Of a DNA stretch of 64,000 nucleotides, positions 1 through 12,049 are shown piece by piece. The DNA is taken from NCBI RefSeq assembly GCF_041956535.1, contig NW_027192200.1, positions 329,477 to 393,476 on the forward strand, read 5' to 3'. A model generated the notes under the pieces. It had not been told where the DNA came from. It was given only the letters and a program-made list of their open reading frames with translations, and did not search any database. The DNA is from Calcarisporiella thermophila CBS 279.70 (Eukaryota > Calcarisporiellomycota). The translations under genes were made by a program, and so were the position numbers. How positions within the stretch are numbered: the stretch's first letter is position 1; every line of letters starts with the position of its first letter.

Positions 1-3000
1 GTCTTAAACTTTGGGGATTGTATAAAATATCGGTAATAACTCTTCTGATAATGGGGTTCTATGCAAATATTTATTTGAACATCCATAGAATGCATTAAAA
101 TTCCTGAACAAGGATTGCGGAGTATGTCATGGTAACATCAGAATATCCTCTATCTTCACCAACAAGGCTGGAGAATGGAAGTTAGGAGGATTTGAGCTAA
201 TGAGTTCTATGCAAGAAGAAAGCCCAGTCATTCTGGTATTTCCATTTGATATACCGTATTCTACGAGAATATTTTTTTATATTCCTATTTTTTTAGACAT
301 ACGGTGGGCTTGTTCCAGAATCGGCAAGATATGCCGCACCAGAAATTGCAAAAGGCGGATGGTCAGGGATTAAAGAGTATATATTATTTACTCTATATAT
401 TTTAACTGGTTTGATTCACGAATCAACTTATTAAACTAGTCACAATATTTCTGCTTATGATGCATGGCAATTCGCATGCCTTATCTATGAAGTATACAAT
501 GGCGTCTTCAGTTCACAGGATCAACTTCGCGCGGTTGGCTCTATTCCTAGTGTACGTAATTCCACCCCGAGCCATCCTAGCTACTTCTGCTAATCTTATA
601 TTTTTTAGAAAATGCATGGTGAATACAAAGCACTTTTAAACCCGAGCCCACGTACCCGCCCTGATGTTACGCGCTTCATTGACTTTGGCTTGCGGCAAAA
701 TGGCTATTTTCAAGACAATCTGATACAAGTAAATCTCTTTTTGGAGAATCTTGCTATGAAAGACACAAAGGAAAAGGAAGCATTTTACAAGTAAATATCT
801 GAAATCTGGTGAAATGTATTGTACCAGTTTGCTAACTTTGTTTAACTGCAGGAAATTAGATGGGATAATTGACAAACTGCCGTCTGAAATTTGTAAATAT
901 AAGATTCTCAACGAACTTATCAATGCTTTCGAATACGGCTCAGGTAACATAAACATTCTATTTTTTTTCATCTGGTACGATAAGAGTATAGCTATTTATT
1001 TAACATAGGTGGGGCTAAAGTTTTAGGACCAATTATGAAGATTGGTGCATCTCTGTCAGATGAGGAATACGAAAAAACAATTGTGAATTCAATAGTCAAA
1101 ATGTTTGCATCTCCTGATCGCGCAATTCGCCTTGGCTTGCTTGAGAACCTTGCTTCGTTTGTGGACCACCTGAGCAATAAAACTGTGAATGATAAGATTT
1201 ATTCCCACGTGGTAAGTAGATATTTCATCCCCACACCAAAGGGCCAAAATCAATGACTGACATGTATTCTTGCATAGGCAACTGGATTTTCGGATACTGT
1301 GCCTCTTATTCGAGAGTGGACTGTGAAGAGCATTTTGTTATTAGCGCCAAAGGTAATTAAGCGGAAATGAATAGACGCTTAATGCTAATTAACCTTATGG
1401 TGATTTTACTTTAATACAGTTAAGTGATAAAAACATCAACTACGACTTACTTCGTCACATGGGTAAATTACAAATGGATGAGGAACCCGGAATTAGAACA
1501 AATACCACTATATGCTTGGGAAAAATTAGCAAATATATGAATGATTCGGTATGTATTTGGTCAGAAAATTCTTGATCTCTGAATCAGATTTTGATTTTTT
1601 GATCGATTTAGACGAAGAAAAAGGTGCTAATTCCTGGATTCACGAGAGGGCTGCGAGACCCATTCCCACATGCACGAGTTGCAAGTTTAATGGCCTTAAG
1701 TGGTAAGTAATTTTCCGTCATATCATTTTTCGTTGCACCTGCCCATTACTAAATCTATACTCTATAATAGCTACTTGTGAATATTATGATGCCGCCGACA
1801 TATCAAGTAAAATCATCCCTTGTATCTCGCTAGCCCTAGTTGACAAAGAAAAGTAAGATAATTTGTTTGGAGTTACTGTTTTTTATCATGGTTTATATTA
1901 AATTGAGCTTCTAAATAGAATTGTGCGGAACCAGGCATTCAAAGCAATTGATATTTTTATTAAGCGTGCTGAGAAACTGGCCGAATCTATGGTAATTTGA
2001 ATTTCCCCCACCCCCCTGCTATACCGCCACTTTCTCTAACCGTTCGATGCTACATAGCCGGAAACTGCTGAGCCCGACCACGGCGCAGCCAATAACCAAA
2101 GCTCTCTGCAATCGAACCAATCTGGAGTGACTTCTTCCACAACTCTTAGTAGTAGTGCAGTTGATCTTGCCGGATGGGCGGTTACCTCACTAACAAAAAA
2201 GTTGGCGGGCGGAGACGATTCACTTCTCGCAACAGCAGCTGCCGTCGCAATTGGCTCTGCCGCTGGTACCATTAATGGAAATGGGCAAGAACAGTTAAAT
2301 TCACAAATTTCTCCGGTAAATGGAAAGTTTTCCCGAGGAATTGCGGATCTACAACCAGCACCCACGCAGGCTAGCACTGTTACCCGCTCGTTCACACATT
2401 TAAGCGCACCACCATCAAACGAGGGTGATGGGTGGGGCGATGACGAAGACCTGTTTGGATTTGGCGATGGAGCAGAGGGTTGGGGTAATCTTTACTTATC
2501 TATTACACTATTTGGAAGTACATTGACAATATTTCTGAATGGACAGAACCAATGGAAGATGAGCCGCCATTTATAGAAGTCCCTGATATTTCCACTTTGC
2601 ATGTCACATCGTCAACGCCATCATATACAAGAAACACTAGTCCCCTCAATAATACCTCTACCACAACTACATCTACAACGAAAACTTCTTCTGCGAAGGC
2701 TTCTAGTGGAATGAAGCTACCATCAAAGAGTGTCAATGGTAACTAAATCTAGGCTTGAACCTCTATTTGCCATTTTTTCATGCGTAATTTTCTTGGTTTA
2801 GCGATCCCCGATGGGTGGGATTTCGAAGATGATGAAATGGGAGGATGGGAAGACACATCACCTAAGCCAACGACTTCTTCGTCTACCCGTTTGAGTAAAG
2901 AAGAGCGTGCGTCAATGCTTCAGCGGAAGCGCGAGGAGCGCCGAGAGGTAAGCACGGTTTTTCTTTTCCCCTACTCAGACCTCAGTTTTTGTTAATATTT

Positions 3001-3079
3001 TTGGTCTCTTTTGCGCCTATAGAAAATGGCAGAATTGCGAGAGCAGAAGAAGAAAGCAAGCGGGGTCGTTAGAAAATAG
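1..3079 (+). CDS. SCYL1/Cex1-family pseudokinase, 3' part
   Basis: The N-terminus lies outside the window. The first exon visible (..32) reads LKLWGLYKIS, followed by exons at 89-235, 297-376 and so on, joined by short GT-AG introns. The visible protein has the second half of a kinase-like lobe (CHGN in place of the catalytic HRD loop, then a YAAPE motif and AWQFACLIYEVYNG). A HEAT-repeat region follows (about 600-2000), then a Ser/Thr-rich and acidic WGDDEDLFGFGD region. The charged C-terminal coiled segment ends REQKKKASGVVRK. This order (degenerate kinase, HEAT repeats, acidic WD/DD tail, basic end) is that of SCYL1/Cex1, which works in COPI traffic and tRNA export. The lack of HRD fits a pseudokinase. 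About 13 introns are inferred. The family call is secure; exact splice sites are by eye. Confidence 0.9.
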
Positions 3080-3503
3080 CAAAAATTATAAAACATTTAT
3101 ATAAACCCAGTTAATATTTAGTCGAATGCAGTATTACCGACTAGTGTCCCATATCATCTAATAAATAAACGAACTCTTTGAGTCGATCTCTATGGAAGTT
3201 AAAAATTCGATGGTAACAATGTCCTTATTAGGTTTAGATTTGAGTTTTACTTGCTTTTATTCACGAAAAAAAAAAAAGTAAATGTGGAGTGTGAAATAGA
3301 TTGGGCCAGGACCTAATTTCGAACTATTTGCTTTTTGCAAGAAGCAAACTCCGAGCAAACCAGTTGAATAAGCATTCTCCTACTTTCCTATTTATTGTTT
3401 TATTCCAGGGCCTTAATAGAACTATTCTATAGCAGCAGTATATAAACGCTCCTCCTCGTGAAGGTCATCCAATTGCGGGATAGCATGAAATGAGTGCACC
3501 ATT
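3080..3503. promoter_or_regulatory. Intergenic promoter region with TATA box
   Basis: AT-rich spacer between two co-directional genes. A TATATAAA box at about 3439-3446 lies roughly 58 bases before the ATG of the downstream F-box/kelch gene. No ORF or RNA gene is seen. Confidence 0.5.
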
Positions 3504-5730
3504 ATGTGGACCGCAACTCCGGCAGACACGCACCCTCCCAACAATGAGCGCGGTCCAGCTGCACGAACCCTACTGGAGCTCGACGCCGATATCTTTCCCT
3601 TAATCCTCGACTATCTCGACGCTAGAAGCATAACACATCTCTCTCGCACGAATCGATTTTTTTATGCTGAATGCCGCAAATACCTTGCTTTTCATTCTGC
3701 TCAATGGATCCTCTCCCCATCTGCAACCCACAACTCCCCTCCCGCATTACATGCCCGCGGCGCTGCACTCGTTGGTATGGAGCTGTACGTACCCTTTCTG
3801 ACCACGACCCCTGCTTGCTATATCCTCGACTTGAAGACTATGCAGTGGCGCATAGCTCAGGTGCACATTGATAACGACCTCGAGTTTCGCCCGTTCGTAG
3901 CTCCTGTTGTAAGTGTAGGACGAAAACTTTATCTATTCGGTGGGCGCAAGTTCAGGCCATATCAACTATCAAATGACCTGTATGTGCTTGATACGGAAAC
4001 GATGCATTTACGGCGATTGACCGATATTCACGGCACACCACCAAAACCGCGCCATGAGCACTCATTTGATGTAGTCTTGAACCGATACCTGATCACGTTC
4101 GGGGGGATAGTAAACCGATCTCTAGGTAGGAACAAGTCGAGTGGATTGGAAACTGTGCAAGCTTGAAGAGCTCATTTTCCCTTGATTTATAGAATTTTTT
4201 TTCCAATTATACCCCTTATATTCTTTTATTAATTTCTAATTTTTTCTTGATAATTTTTGCGGGCAAACTTTCATTCAAATATGGAGTAGAATGATAAAAG
4301 TGCTAGCAATAATACCCGATGGATTGACACTATGAAAGTTCGTTTTTGGCTTATTAACTTATGCTATCATTTTTATAGGTGAGAACGATGTATTTGTCTT
4401 CGATATAGACGAGGAGGTTTGGCACGAGCCCATGGTCCAAGGTCAGAAGCCCTATCTGCGATTTGGGCACTCAACAGCTGTAATCGATCAATACCTCTAC
4501 GTATATGGCGGAACTCAGCTTTATAGTCACGATTCGAGCATAGTATTTGATGATTTTTATCGTCTTGACTGCAGTTCTTTTCAGTGGCACAAAATTGATT
4601 GGTACCATGGGGGTAGCGAAGAGCAATCTGTGATTTCGGCCACTGGCCCATCGCCCCTGGAACGTTTCGAGTGCGGAATGGTGGCAGTGGGACAAAAGCT
4701 CTTAATTTTCGGTGGGCGAACATTCACAATGGATAGCAATGACCGTGCAATCTTGGTAGACTACCCGCTGCAAACAGTGGACATCTACCACACCCGCAGC
4801 TCACATTGGTCGCGTCTCATTGTGAACGGGTGTAACGATGGGGCAGAAATGATATGTGCACAGGATCTAACATGCATGGTTGTGCCGCCTATGGGATTTT
4901 CAGATGGACAAGAAAAATATGTTCTAGTGATCGGGCAACAAAAATCCGTCACGTCCAGTAGCTCAGGTGAGAGTCAGATGAGCGAAGGATCCACTGGGGG
5001 ATGGGAGGCGCATTCCCCCCCTGCAGAAGCTTCTGCTTCCCTGTCTTCATCCTCATCGAGCTCTTCCGCAGGAAAGCGATCCGTGTTGTCTCCACAGCTA
5101 TATTCAACCTCTTTACCTTTCTCTTCCCCTAGTTCAGCCACTATCGTGGGTCGCTCCGTCCTCACACCTTCTACTTGCGCTCAACCTCACGAAGGGGTAG
5201 CCAAGCCCTGCCCGGATACTATTTTAGAAGACGTTGAAAAAGAGATTGAAGAGGAAATGGAAGATATGCTATTTTCCGTTGAGCCTTACGAAGTCGACAA
5301 ATCAAGCCCAGTTGGTAACTATTTCGATCCAATCGTCGGGCATGTGAACGAGATATTATATCACGATGATAAAGACGAGGACAATTCTTCCTCTTCGATC
5401 CAGACTCAATTTTTGGCCGAATCCCCTTCTACATACCAATCGCACAATTACCCAACTCCCTCCTTTAATCCCTCCACATCGGGTGTGCAGCAGTCAATAC
5501 CCCAAGCACCTCTATTACCCCTGGCCACGACATCTTCTCTACCTCATGCGCCAGCTTCAAGCTTCCACCAACAGCTTTCTATGTCGCAGCCCCCTTCACA
5601 TCAGCACGCTAATACATCAGGATGCGATTCAAGTGGGTCGGAGGTCTTTTGGCAGGATAAAGACGGCAAATTCACTCTGACGATGTTTTGTTCATTTCTG
5701 AAACTAGATCATTCGATAAACCCTTTATGA
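3504..5730 (+). CDS. F-box and kelch-repeat protein
   Basis: Two exons (3504-4125 and 4379-5730, phase-1 intron) give about 657 residues. Residues about 22-65 form an F-box (LLELDADIFPLILDYL...). At least five kelch blades follow, each marked by a GG or G-G pair preceded by hydrophobic residues (LYLFGGRKF, YLITFGGIV, LYVYGGTQ, LLIFGGRTF). One blade is built across the splice junction, which supports the intron. The C-terminal third is Ser/Pro-rich with an acidic segment (EDVEKEIEEEMEDM) and looks disordered. F-box/kelch proteins are substrate adaptors of SCF ubiquitin ligases; the target cannot be inferred. The extension after the propeller is long compared with plain kelch F-box proteins. 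Confidence 0.88.
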
Positions 5731-7309
5731 CACTTTATTATAAAACTGCGTCACTTTTGTTTGCTTGCTATATATAGATTCTGGTAATAATATTCCTTTT
5801 TTAAAATGTATTATATTTCTGCATTGAAGGTTGGCAAATAAAAATATTCGAATTACTTAGAGCAATGATGCTTTCATTGTTGATAATATAAACAAATGGG
5901 ATTAAATAATGATTCCTTTTTCTAAGGCTCTTTCCTCGAAGTTTCGCATTTTTAAGATTTGACATTCAATAGTTGTTCAAACCCTATGATTTAGACCTTC
6001 TTGTAACAATTCTTAAATTCATTATTTTATGGCTATAATACTGCATGTGGTCAGATTTTCAACACAATGCCCTCGGTTATATCCTTATTGAATAACTGCG
6101 TTGGTCATAACAATGTGATTGATCAGACACTTTTTCGGAGATGAATCGTAGATTGTTAAGAAAATAGGACAAGCGGTAATGATATCTTTACATAACAAAA
6201 AGATAGATCGAACAAGTCAATCCGAGAGAGGATGCGTTGTTAGAGTTCAGCCTGAATATTCACAAAATAATCTGAGAACTAGACTCTCAAGACATTAGGA
6301 TTAATAATATTTCACAGGTATAAGATCGAAATTAAATGGAAAAAAAGCGTAGATGTAGGCTGAAGAAATAGAGCTGTTAAGTCGAAAACTATTTTTGTGC
6401 AGCTCGTGGCTCAAGTATACATATTTATTCGCAATTTAAAAGTGCGTTGGATAGGGTATTAAGCATCCATTATTACTGAGTTTTATTTTCTTGCGCATAG
6501 AATAATCGCAAATCTACAACTGATAGTGCAAGAGAATACTTAAAAATAAAGTAGATTTTTCTAGCATTCTACACTCTCAGAGGTAGAAACAAGATGATTT
6601 AGGATAAGAACAGTTAAACAACTACAAAAATAGTATATATAGAAATTTTCAACCAATAATATTTTTTCCCTATAAGGGCGCGAGAACCTGCGTCTTGTGT
6701 TTCAGCCAATAAGGCTCCCCGAAAAAGTCTGTAAAAATTGGGTTATAAATTGACTTGGCGAATATCCATTTCAAGGAATTGCCTGTGGTGGAGTTGGTAA
6801 TTGTTAGCTCAATAACAACAAAGCCGTGGGTTCAATCCAGTTAGTCGGCAACATTCACGAGTTGCTGTGACCAAGTGGGACTAAGGTGGATGGATGCGTG
6901 TGCTGGCGGGCTTAATAACCATAGCTCGGATAGCGACGTTGTCCGCATTGAGTTGGGTGTGTGCATTCTCTCCTTGGCGTAGGCCGATGAGAGGAGGTAC
7001 TTGAATACCGGGGAACCACCAGAGGCCAGAAATGGAGCATGGGAAACTCGGAGCACTCATCGGCAATGGGATAGCAATGTCAAGGCTGTTCGTAAGTTAT
7101 GGTTACCGTTCAACATACACAGACTACCATTTTGTTTTTTGACTTATTTTTATTTAAAACGAATTCCTACACTACACTATGATGAAAATAATTTCAATAG
7201 CATCGATATATTATAGCTTTCATTGACAAAAACTTGCGTTAAACCAAAGCTTGATGTAATATAATGCCTATATTCATTACTTTTCTTCCAGCTAATTGTG
7301 ACATAGCAG
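5731..7309. other. AT-rich intergenic spacer
   Basis: No credible gene. ORFs on either strand here are short and lack family signatures. The only structured part is the tRNA-like/GC-richer segment at about 6780-7090, listed separately. Confidence 0.6.
6780..7090 (+). repeat. tRNA-like head with GC-rich tail, possible SINE or tRNA relic
   Basis: At 6786-6797 there is a TGGTGGAGTTGG stretch close to a polymerase III A box, including the D-loop-like AGTTGGTAA. About 40 bases later GTTCAATCC fits the B-box pattern GWTCRANNC. Between them TGTTA/TAACA can pair like an anticodon stem, but the loop has six rather than seven bases. The T-stem is imperfect and the acceptor stem pairs only partly (GCC/GGC). 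It is therefore not a functional tRNA. About 250 bases of markedly GC-richer non-coding DNA follow, as in tRNA-derived SINEs. A tRNA pseudogene is the alternative. Confidence 0.3.
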
Positions 7310-7528
7310 TTAGTTTTGCCTTCTTTTCTGCTTATTCTTGTTTATTGTTTTCTTCATTCCAAATTTCCTTCGGGTTTGCTTTTGCACTTTTGTAGGAGGG
7401 GATACGAAATCGTCCTCATCATTTGGCAGGAGCAGTTGAACAAGTGAACAAGGACGTAACGAGTTGTTTGTAAGCCTTTTCGATACTTTCTTAGACAATA
7501 GAAGAGACTGAGGAGGAGACGTTTCCAT
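7310..7528 (-). CDS. Small basic protein or last exon of an unrecognised gene
   Basis: A 72-residue reading frame with sensible composition: a Ser/Leu-rich start, NNSLRPCSLVQLLLPNDEDD, then a strongly basic end (TRRKFGMKKTINKNKQKRR). The frame stays open upstream of the ATG as far as a CAG that could be a 3' splice site (minus strand, just above 7545). It may thus be the terminal exon of a longer gene whose other exons I could not find. I do not recognise the family. The basic tail resembles nucleolar or chromatin proteins only in composition. Confidence 0.35.
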   Translation of the reverse strand: METSPPQSLLLSKKVSKRLTNNSLRPCSLVQLLLPNDEDDFVSPPTKVQKQTRRKFGMKKTINKNKQKRRQN

Positions 7529-8286
7529 TGGTGTAATCTGATTCTGCGTATTTTTACTTTACAAGTAGCAGTATAGCAATAGTAAGAATGCGCATATATT
7601 CAAGATAAAACATAATTCAAATGATGCTTCACCTTCGGATTTTTGCTTCAGGTATTGTCTCTTCTATGAATATAAGCAAAAAACTTGGTTGCGCTTCTAA
7701 GTTCGAATCCTATCTCTTGATGGACCCTGAAAGGATCGCTTGTGATATAATTTCTTTCGCAAGCTAGCGAGTGGTTTCCAGCCTTTTAATAGAAGAGCAC
7801 TAGCTATATATATTTTGGTTTCTTGTAACGTTTTAAACCGATATTTGAACTCGAGTAACCTGGATATCCTTTTTATAATTCTCTGCCTTCTCGAGGAATC
7901 TCTGAAAGCTGTTTTCTCTGATTAAATTTTTTCCCATTATATGCGCGTGCGCATTTATGGTAAACTTGGTGTAATATCTTGCGAAGAATCCAACAAGATT
8001 GGAAAGGCCGGTTTCAGAGAGAAGGGATGCATTTATTGAAACAGGCCTATTTGCTTTTAATAGCATTCGATCAATTAAGAGCAGTCACGGTAATGTTGCC
8101 GTTCCTATGAATTGAGAATAATTTCTAGATCAATATTTACTTAACATAATTTTATTGCTTGGTAATAAAAAGACAAATCCTAGTGAGAAATAAAATATAT
8201 AATGGCTTTGTGAATTTACAAAAAGAAAAAACAGTTTATAAAGAGAAGGAAAAAAAAAAATATGATTAAAAATTTAACAGTTACAC
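7529..8286. other. Intergenic, nothing firmly recognised
   Basis: AT-rich. A 77-codon minus-strand frame at 7833-8066 has no recognisable motif. An isolated GTTCGAATCC near 7710 resembles a B box but has no partner A box or cloverleaf. Confidence 0.5.
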
Positions 8287-9405
8287 TTATGAAACATAGC
8301 GGGTAAATGTTCCCATTGTAAGATAGTTCCCTTTTTTCTCTTCTTTATCTTTGCGGAATATGGAGCGAATGGCTGCAGATTCTCTCTTTTGTTTGGCCTT
8401 TAGTTCCTCTGTGACTTTAGCTGCAATGGCCGCTGCTCCTAATGGGGCACTATCGAGTGCAATTTTCTTCTCAATTGAAGCATCAGAGCCGCTTCCCGAG
8501 GAGGGCGGGGTTGGAGGTGATTTGCGTTTCACACCTGTCTCCACACCATTAGCTGACACATCAGTGCCTAATTTTTCTTTTTTCTTCGATTTCTTCTTTT
8601 CTTTCTGCGAGAGAGAAAAATCAATCCGTAAGTAAAATATCCATAGCGTGTAAATAAAAATAATTGATATACCTTTGAAGCCATCGCCTTTCTCGTCTCC
8701 ATTGCCAAGCGCATCTTTTCTAGTTCCTCCGGCTTGGGATTAATAACAATAATGTCATCTTCGATAAATTCCTTATTGCACTACAAGAATGTTTGCGAAG
8801 ATATTATTAATGAGTATTCTATCCGCATAATTATTATATATTGCTTACATTTAAACAAAGATTTGAAGGAACCTCCTTCAATGCCTGCTCCGAAAGCACA
8901 CAACCGCAGGTTGCAAAATATATGAACCTGTGATTGCCATTCATTTCTCGTTGAGTCACGGGGCATACAAATTGTGCAGTCATAGTGTGATTGGTAGCAA
9001 TTACCGGTCTACTTGTACTTTTCTCATTGTATGCAGGATTTAGTGTTAAATTCAGTGTAACAACATCTTTAAGAGAGCGTATATGACTGCAAATTTTATC
9101 GGCATCGCCATAGGTACTATTGTCGAGAAGATACTCGATTACGGCATCACGATTGTAGAGTTTTCCTAATCCGCACGATACTACTGGTAGATCAAGAAGT
9201 TTCTATAATGAAAAAAAAATTATTTAAATGAATCATCAATAGAAAACGAAGAAAAGTTGATCAAAGAGATTTGCAAAATTACCTTAGATAATGCGCAGTA
9301 AAACCATTGAGCTATTTGTTGTGCATTTTGATCGGGTCTTTCTTCCTTCTTCTTTTCCTTTACTAACTCGTGGCGTCTAGGGATTGAGCCTCCGTCGTTT
9401 CCCAT
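8287..9405 (-). CDS. rtf2: Rtf2-family replication termination factor
   Basis: Four exons on the minus strand, read with GT-AG introns of about 50-60 bases. The protein starts MGNDGGSIPRRHELVK, the hallmark N-terminus of Rtf2/RTFDC1. Next come DLPVVSCGLGKLYNRDAVIEYLL and a second Cys-containing U-box/RING-like half (FVCPVTQ...YFATCGCVLSEQAL, CNKEFIEDDIIVIN). A Lys-rich linker leads to the conserved end YLTMGTFTRY. Rtf2 stabilises forks paused at barriers and, in metazoans, is removed from stalled forks. The divergent neighbour is the Atg17-like gene, with a 428-base spacer between starts. The start at 9405 is fixed by the conserved MGxDGG motif. Confidence 0.92.
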
Positions 9406-9833
9406 GTTAATTTATCTCCAAGATCAAGTTGATCTAAAGTCTGAAGAGGCTTTTATAAGATCAGCTACTGCGCCACCAACCAATCATCTCTCTTTATATG
9501 TACTTATTGTAACAAAGATTTCAAGAGCAAATGCGGACAGTTGTAACCAATGGGACAGCACTTATTGAAATATTCCACTAGAACGCAAACCCTATGATAT
9601 AGGATAAGTTCTCTATTAACACATGCGATTACTAGAATCTAGTTGTCAATACCAGAAAAATTTGGGATATCCAAAGCGAGACATAGGAAACTTCGGAGTT
9701 GAAAATTTAAACTTTAGAGCTATCCCTGAAAGATATATCACCCTCAACCAGTAAAACAAGTCACATTCTGGAGAAATACATCACTATTGACAAAAGTTAA
9801 TTGCCACCCTGGTTTCCTATATGATCGTTAGTC
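9406..9833. promoter_or_regulatory. Divergent promoter region, rtf2 / atg17-like
   Basis: Spacer between two head-to-head genes. It holds no ORF of note, so both promoters must lie here. Confidence 0.5.
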
Positions 9834-11835
9834 ATGGAACAGCATTTATTAAATCTTATCTCAGCATCCAAGAAGGGTTTACACGAAGGAGAAGCTTTCT
9901 GCTCCAAAGCCAACATTTGCGTCGAAGAATGCCGGTCTAACTACAAAGGAGTTGGACGATCATGGCCGAAGCTCAAGTGGCTACACGATCAGCTCTCACA
10001 GCAATTGTTCGTTATTGAGCAGGCGGTTGCCATAGCTTCAACTCAGCGTGATAATTTTAATGCTTATTATAAAGTATATATAACAAAGTCGCAATGGTTC
10101 CCAGCAACTTTTTTAAAATAATTTTTAATAGTTTAAGCAAGACGATTTGGCGAATGCGATAGAAGCAGTAAATTCTATCCTCGAAAAACTGAAAAAAAGA
10201 AAAGTGGACGAAAAGTTTTTGCAGAATCGCATAATTAATAGCAGCGATGGGAAGATTGAATCGCCTAATTCTTCCCGCGAGTCCACCCTCTTCGATTTCG
10301 TTGATGAACATAGTGTTCATGAGCTGCGGGAGCGGACGGTAACGGAATTGAAAGAAATCCATGTAAGCATCGCTGATTTAAACTGTAATCTTTGTTACAA
10401 AGTATCATTATATTTTTTTATTTTTAGAAACTTTCGAATCAGAACGATGCTGTTGCTCAATCACTAATTTTACATCTCGATCAGTTTCGATCCAGTATGG
10501 TTGGAAACTCAATGTCACTTGAAGATTCGGGGTTGAAGTTTGCGAAAGAAAAGATGCTGATGCAAATGCAGGAAACCAATGCTATGGCCGAAGTTCTAAT
10601 GTATTTGACCAAGCACTACGATAAATTGCATGAAGCTTTAAGGTAAATATCTTTTTTTGTGAATAGATTTTTGATTGAAAAGGCAAGTTGCAGTAATACG
10701 GGTTAAATTTAATGAAAAAAATTGATTTATAGGAATATAAAGGTAAATAATTATCACAGTGAGAGGATAGACATCGCAAGTGAGTATCGTTCTCTACGAC
10801 AAACCCATATTTCAAAATCTCATTCTATAATATAAACAGATTTAGAAAGAGGCGTAGATGAGCTTCCGGCCATCATTAAAGAGTTAGAAGAATCACTACG
10901 AATAATCGAGTTAGCAAGGTGGCTACAATTTTGCAACTTAATGTTATCTTTAATTGAATGACTTTATGACGACCTGTTTATCTAGTGAGGATGTGCGAAT
11001 TCGCCGCAATGTCTATGAAGCTTCTCTTAAAGATGCTATCAAATTATTTACACAAGTGGAGAGCTTCTCGCGAGATTTAGAGGAATTTTCCGCCCATCTC
11101 AAGATCATCCAAGTAATAAATCTATTCTAATCATTTTGAACTAGAATGGATTCAATTAACTGACGATGATTAAATTCTTATTAAGGCCAATTTTCTAGAA
11201 CGGCAGCAAATTGTTGAACGCTATATTGAAGAGATGTGGAACCTTGCTGGCTGGTAAGCTTATTTATCTCGCATATACATCCAAGTATATATAAGTTTCT
11301 TATTTAACTATAGGTACGAGGAGTTTGCACTTTCTTACGAACACCTCCTTCTTGAAATCCAACGCCGCCATATAATTCGGCAGCAGCATCAAAAGATGGT
11401 GGAAGACTACAGCAAAAGGTTACAAGAATTATACCTTGGTAAAACCGACTTCTTCCTTTAACCAATTTTTAGGATCATCAATTTAATTTTGTCCATGTAG
11501 GAGAAATTCAGCAACAAAAGAACTTCCTGGAGAGTCATGGGCGATATTTACCAATGGACCTCTGTCCTGCTATAATGGTATGGTTTGCAAATGATATCCT
11601 CTGTTCTTTCAAAGGCGGTAAAAATATATTCACTTTCTGTGCAGGAACCTCCTGCCAAATATGATATTATTGTTCAAATACAGCCTCCACATTTACCCGT
11701 AATAGATCAAGAAAATCTTGACGAGGTAAGACTTCGCCTCTTATGCTTGTTTAGGTTTGCGAATCTCATTCTATTTGTCTCTTCCTGCAGGCACATAATA
11801 CCATATTGAGGTCGCGGCAGCGACCTTCCAACTAG
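9834..11835 (+). CDS. atg17: Atg17-like autophagy scaffold protein
   Basis: About ten short exons (9834-10073, 10138-10362, 10428-10642 and onward), ending with the codons RQRPSN and TAG at 11835. The protein is almost wholly helical and coiled-coil, with repeated heptads: the EEC..YKGVGRSWPKLKWLHDQL opening, YLTKHYDKLHEALR, ERGVDELPAIIKELEESLRI, WYEEFALSYEHLLLEIQRRH. It ends with a HGRYLPMDLCPAIMEPP segment. The order YxxLxxAL, then an ELP..ELEE block, then YLPxDLCP is typical of the APG17/ATG17-like domain. Fungal Atg17 is the scaffold of the Atg1 kinase complex at the phagophore assembly site. The same domain occurs within Atg11/FIP200, but the short length here favours Atg17. Splice sites are by eye. 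Confidence 0.82.
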
Positions 11836-12049
11836 TATGAAGTCGTCTCCACCTTATCTGGTACACTCTTGTAGTTATACTATCTCGTGCTTTTTATTGT
11901 ATTTATATTGCATCTTGCTGCTGAGTTTCAAATTATAGATTTATTGAGTTATTCAAACATCATACACGGAGCAGTGAACACATTCGCTCCCAAACGTTGG
12001 CTATATACAAATGCACCTCGCCATTCAAACCACGCAAATAAATAAATTA

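Noticed and set aside
7700-7760. Possible tRNA around GTTCGAATCC
   Set aside because: The B-box-like sequence stands alone; no acceptor, D-arm or anticodon arm could be drawn on either strand.
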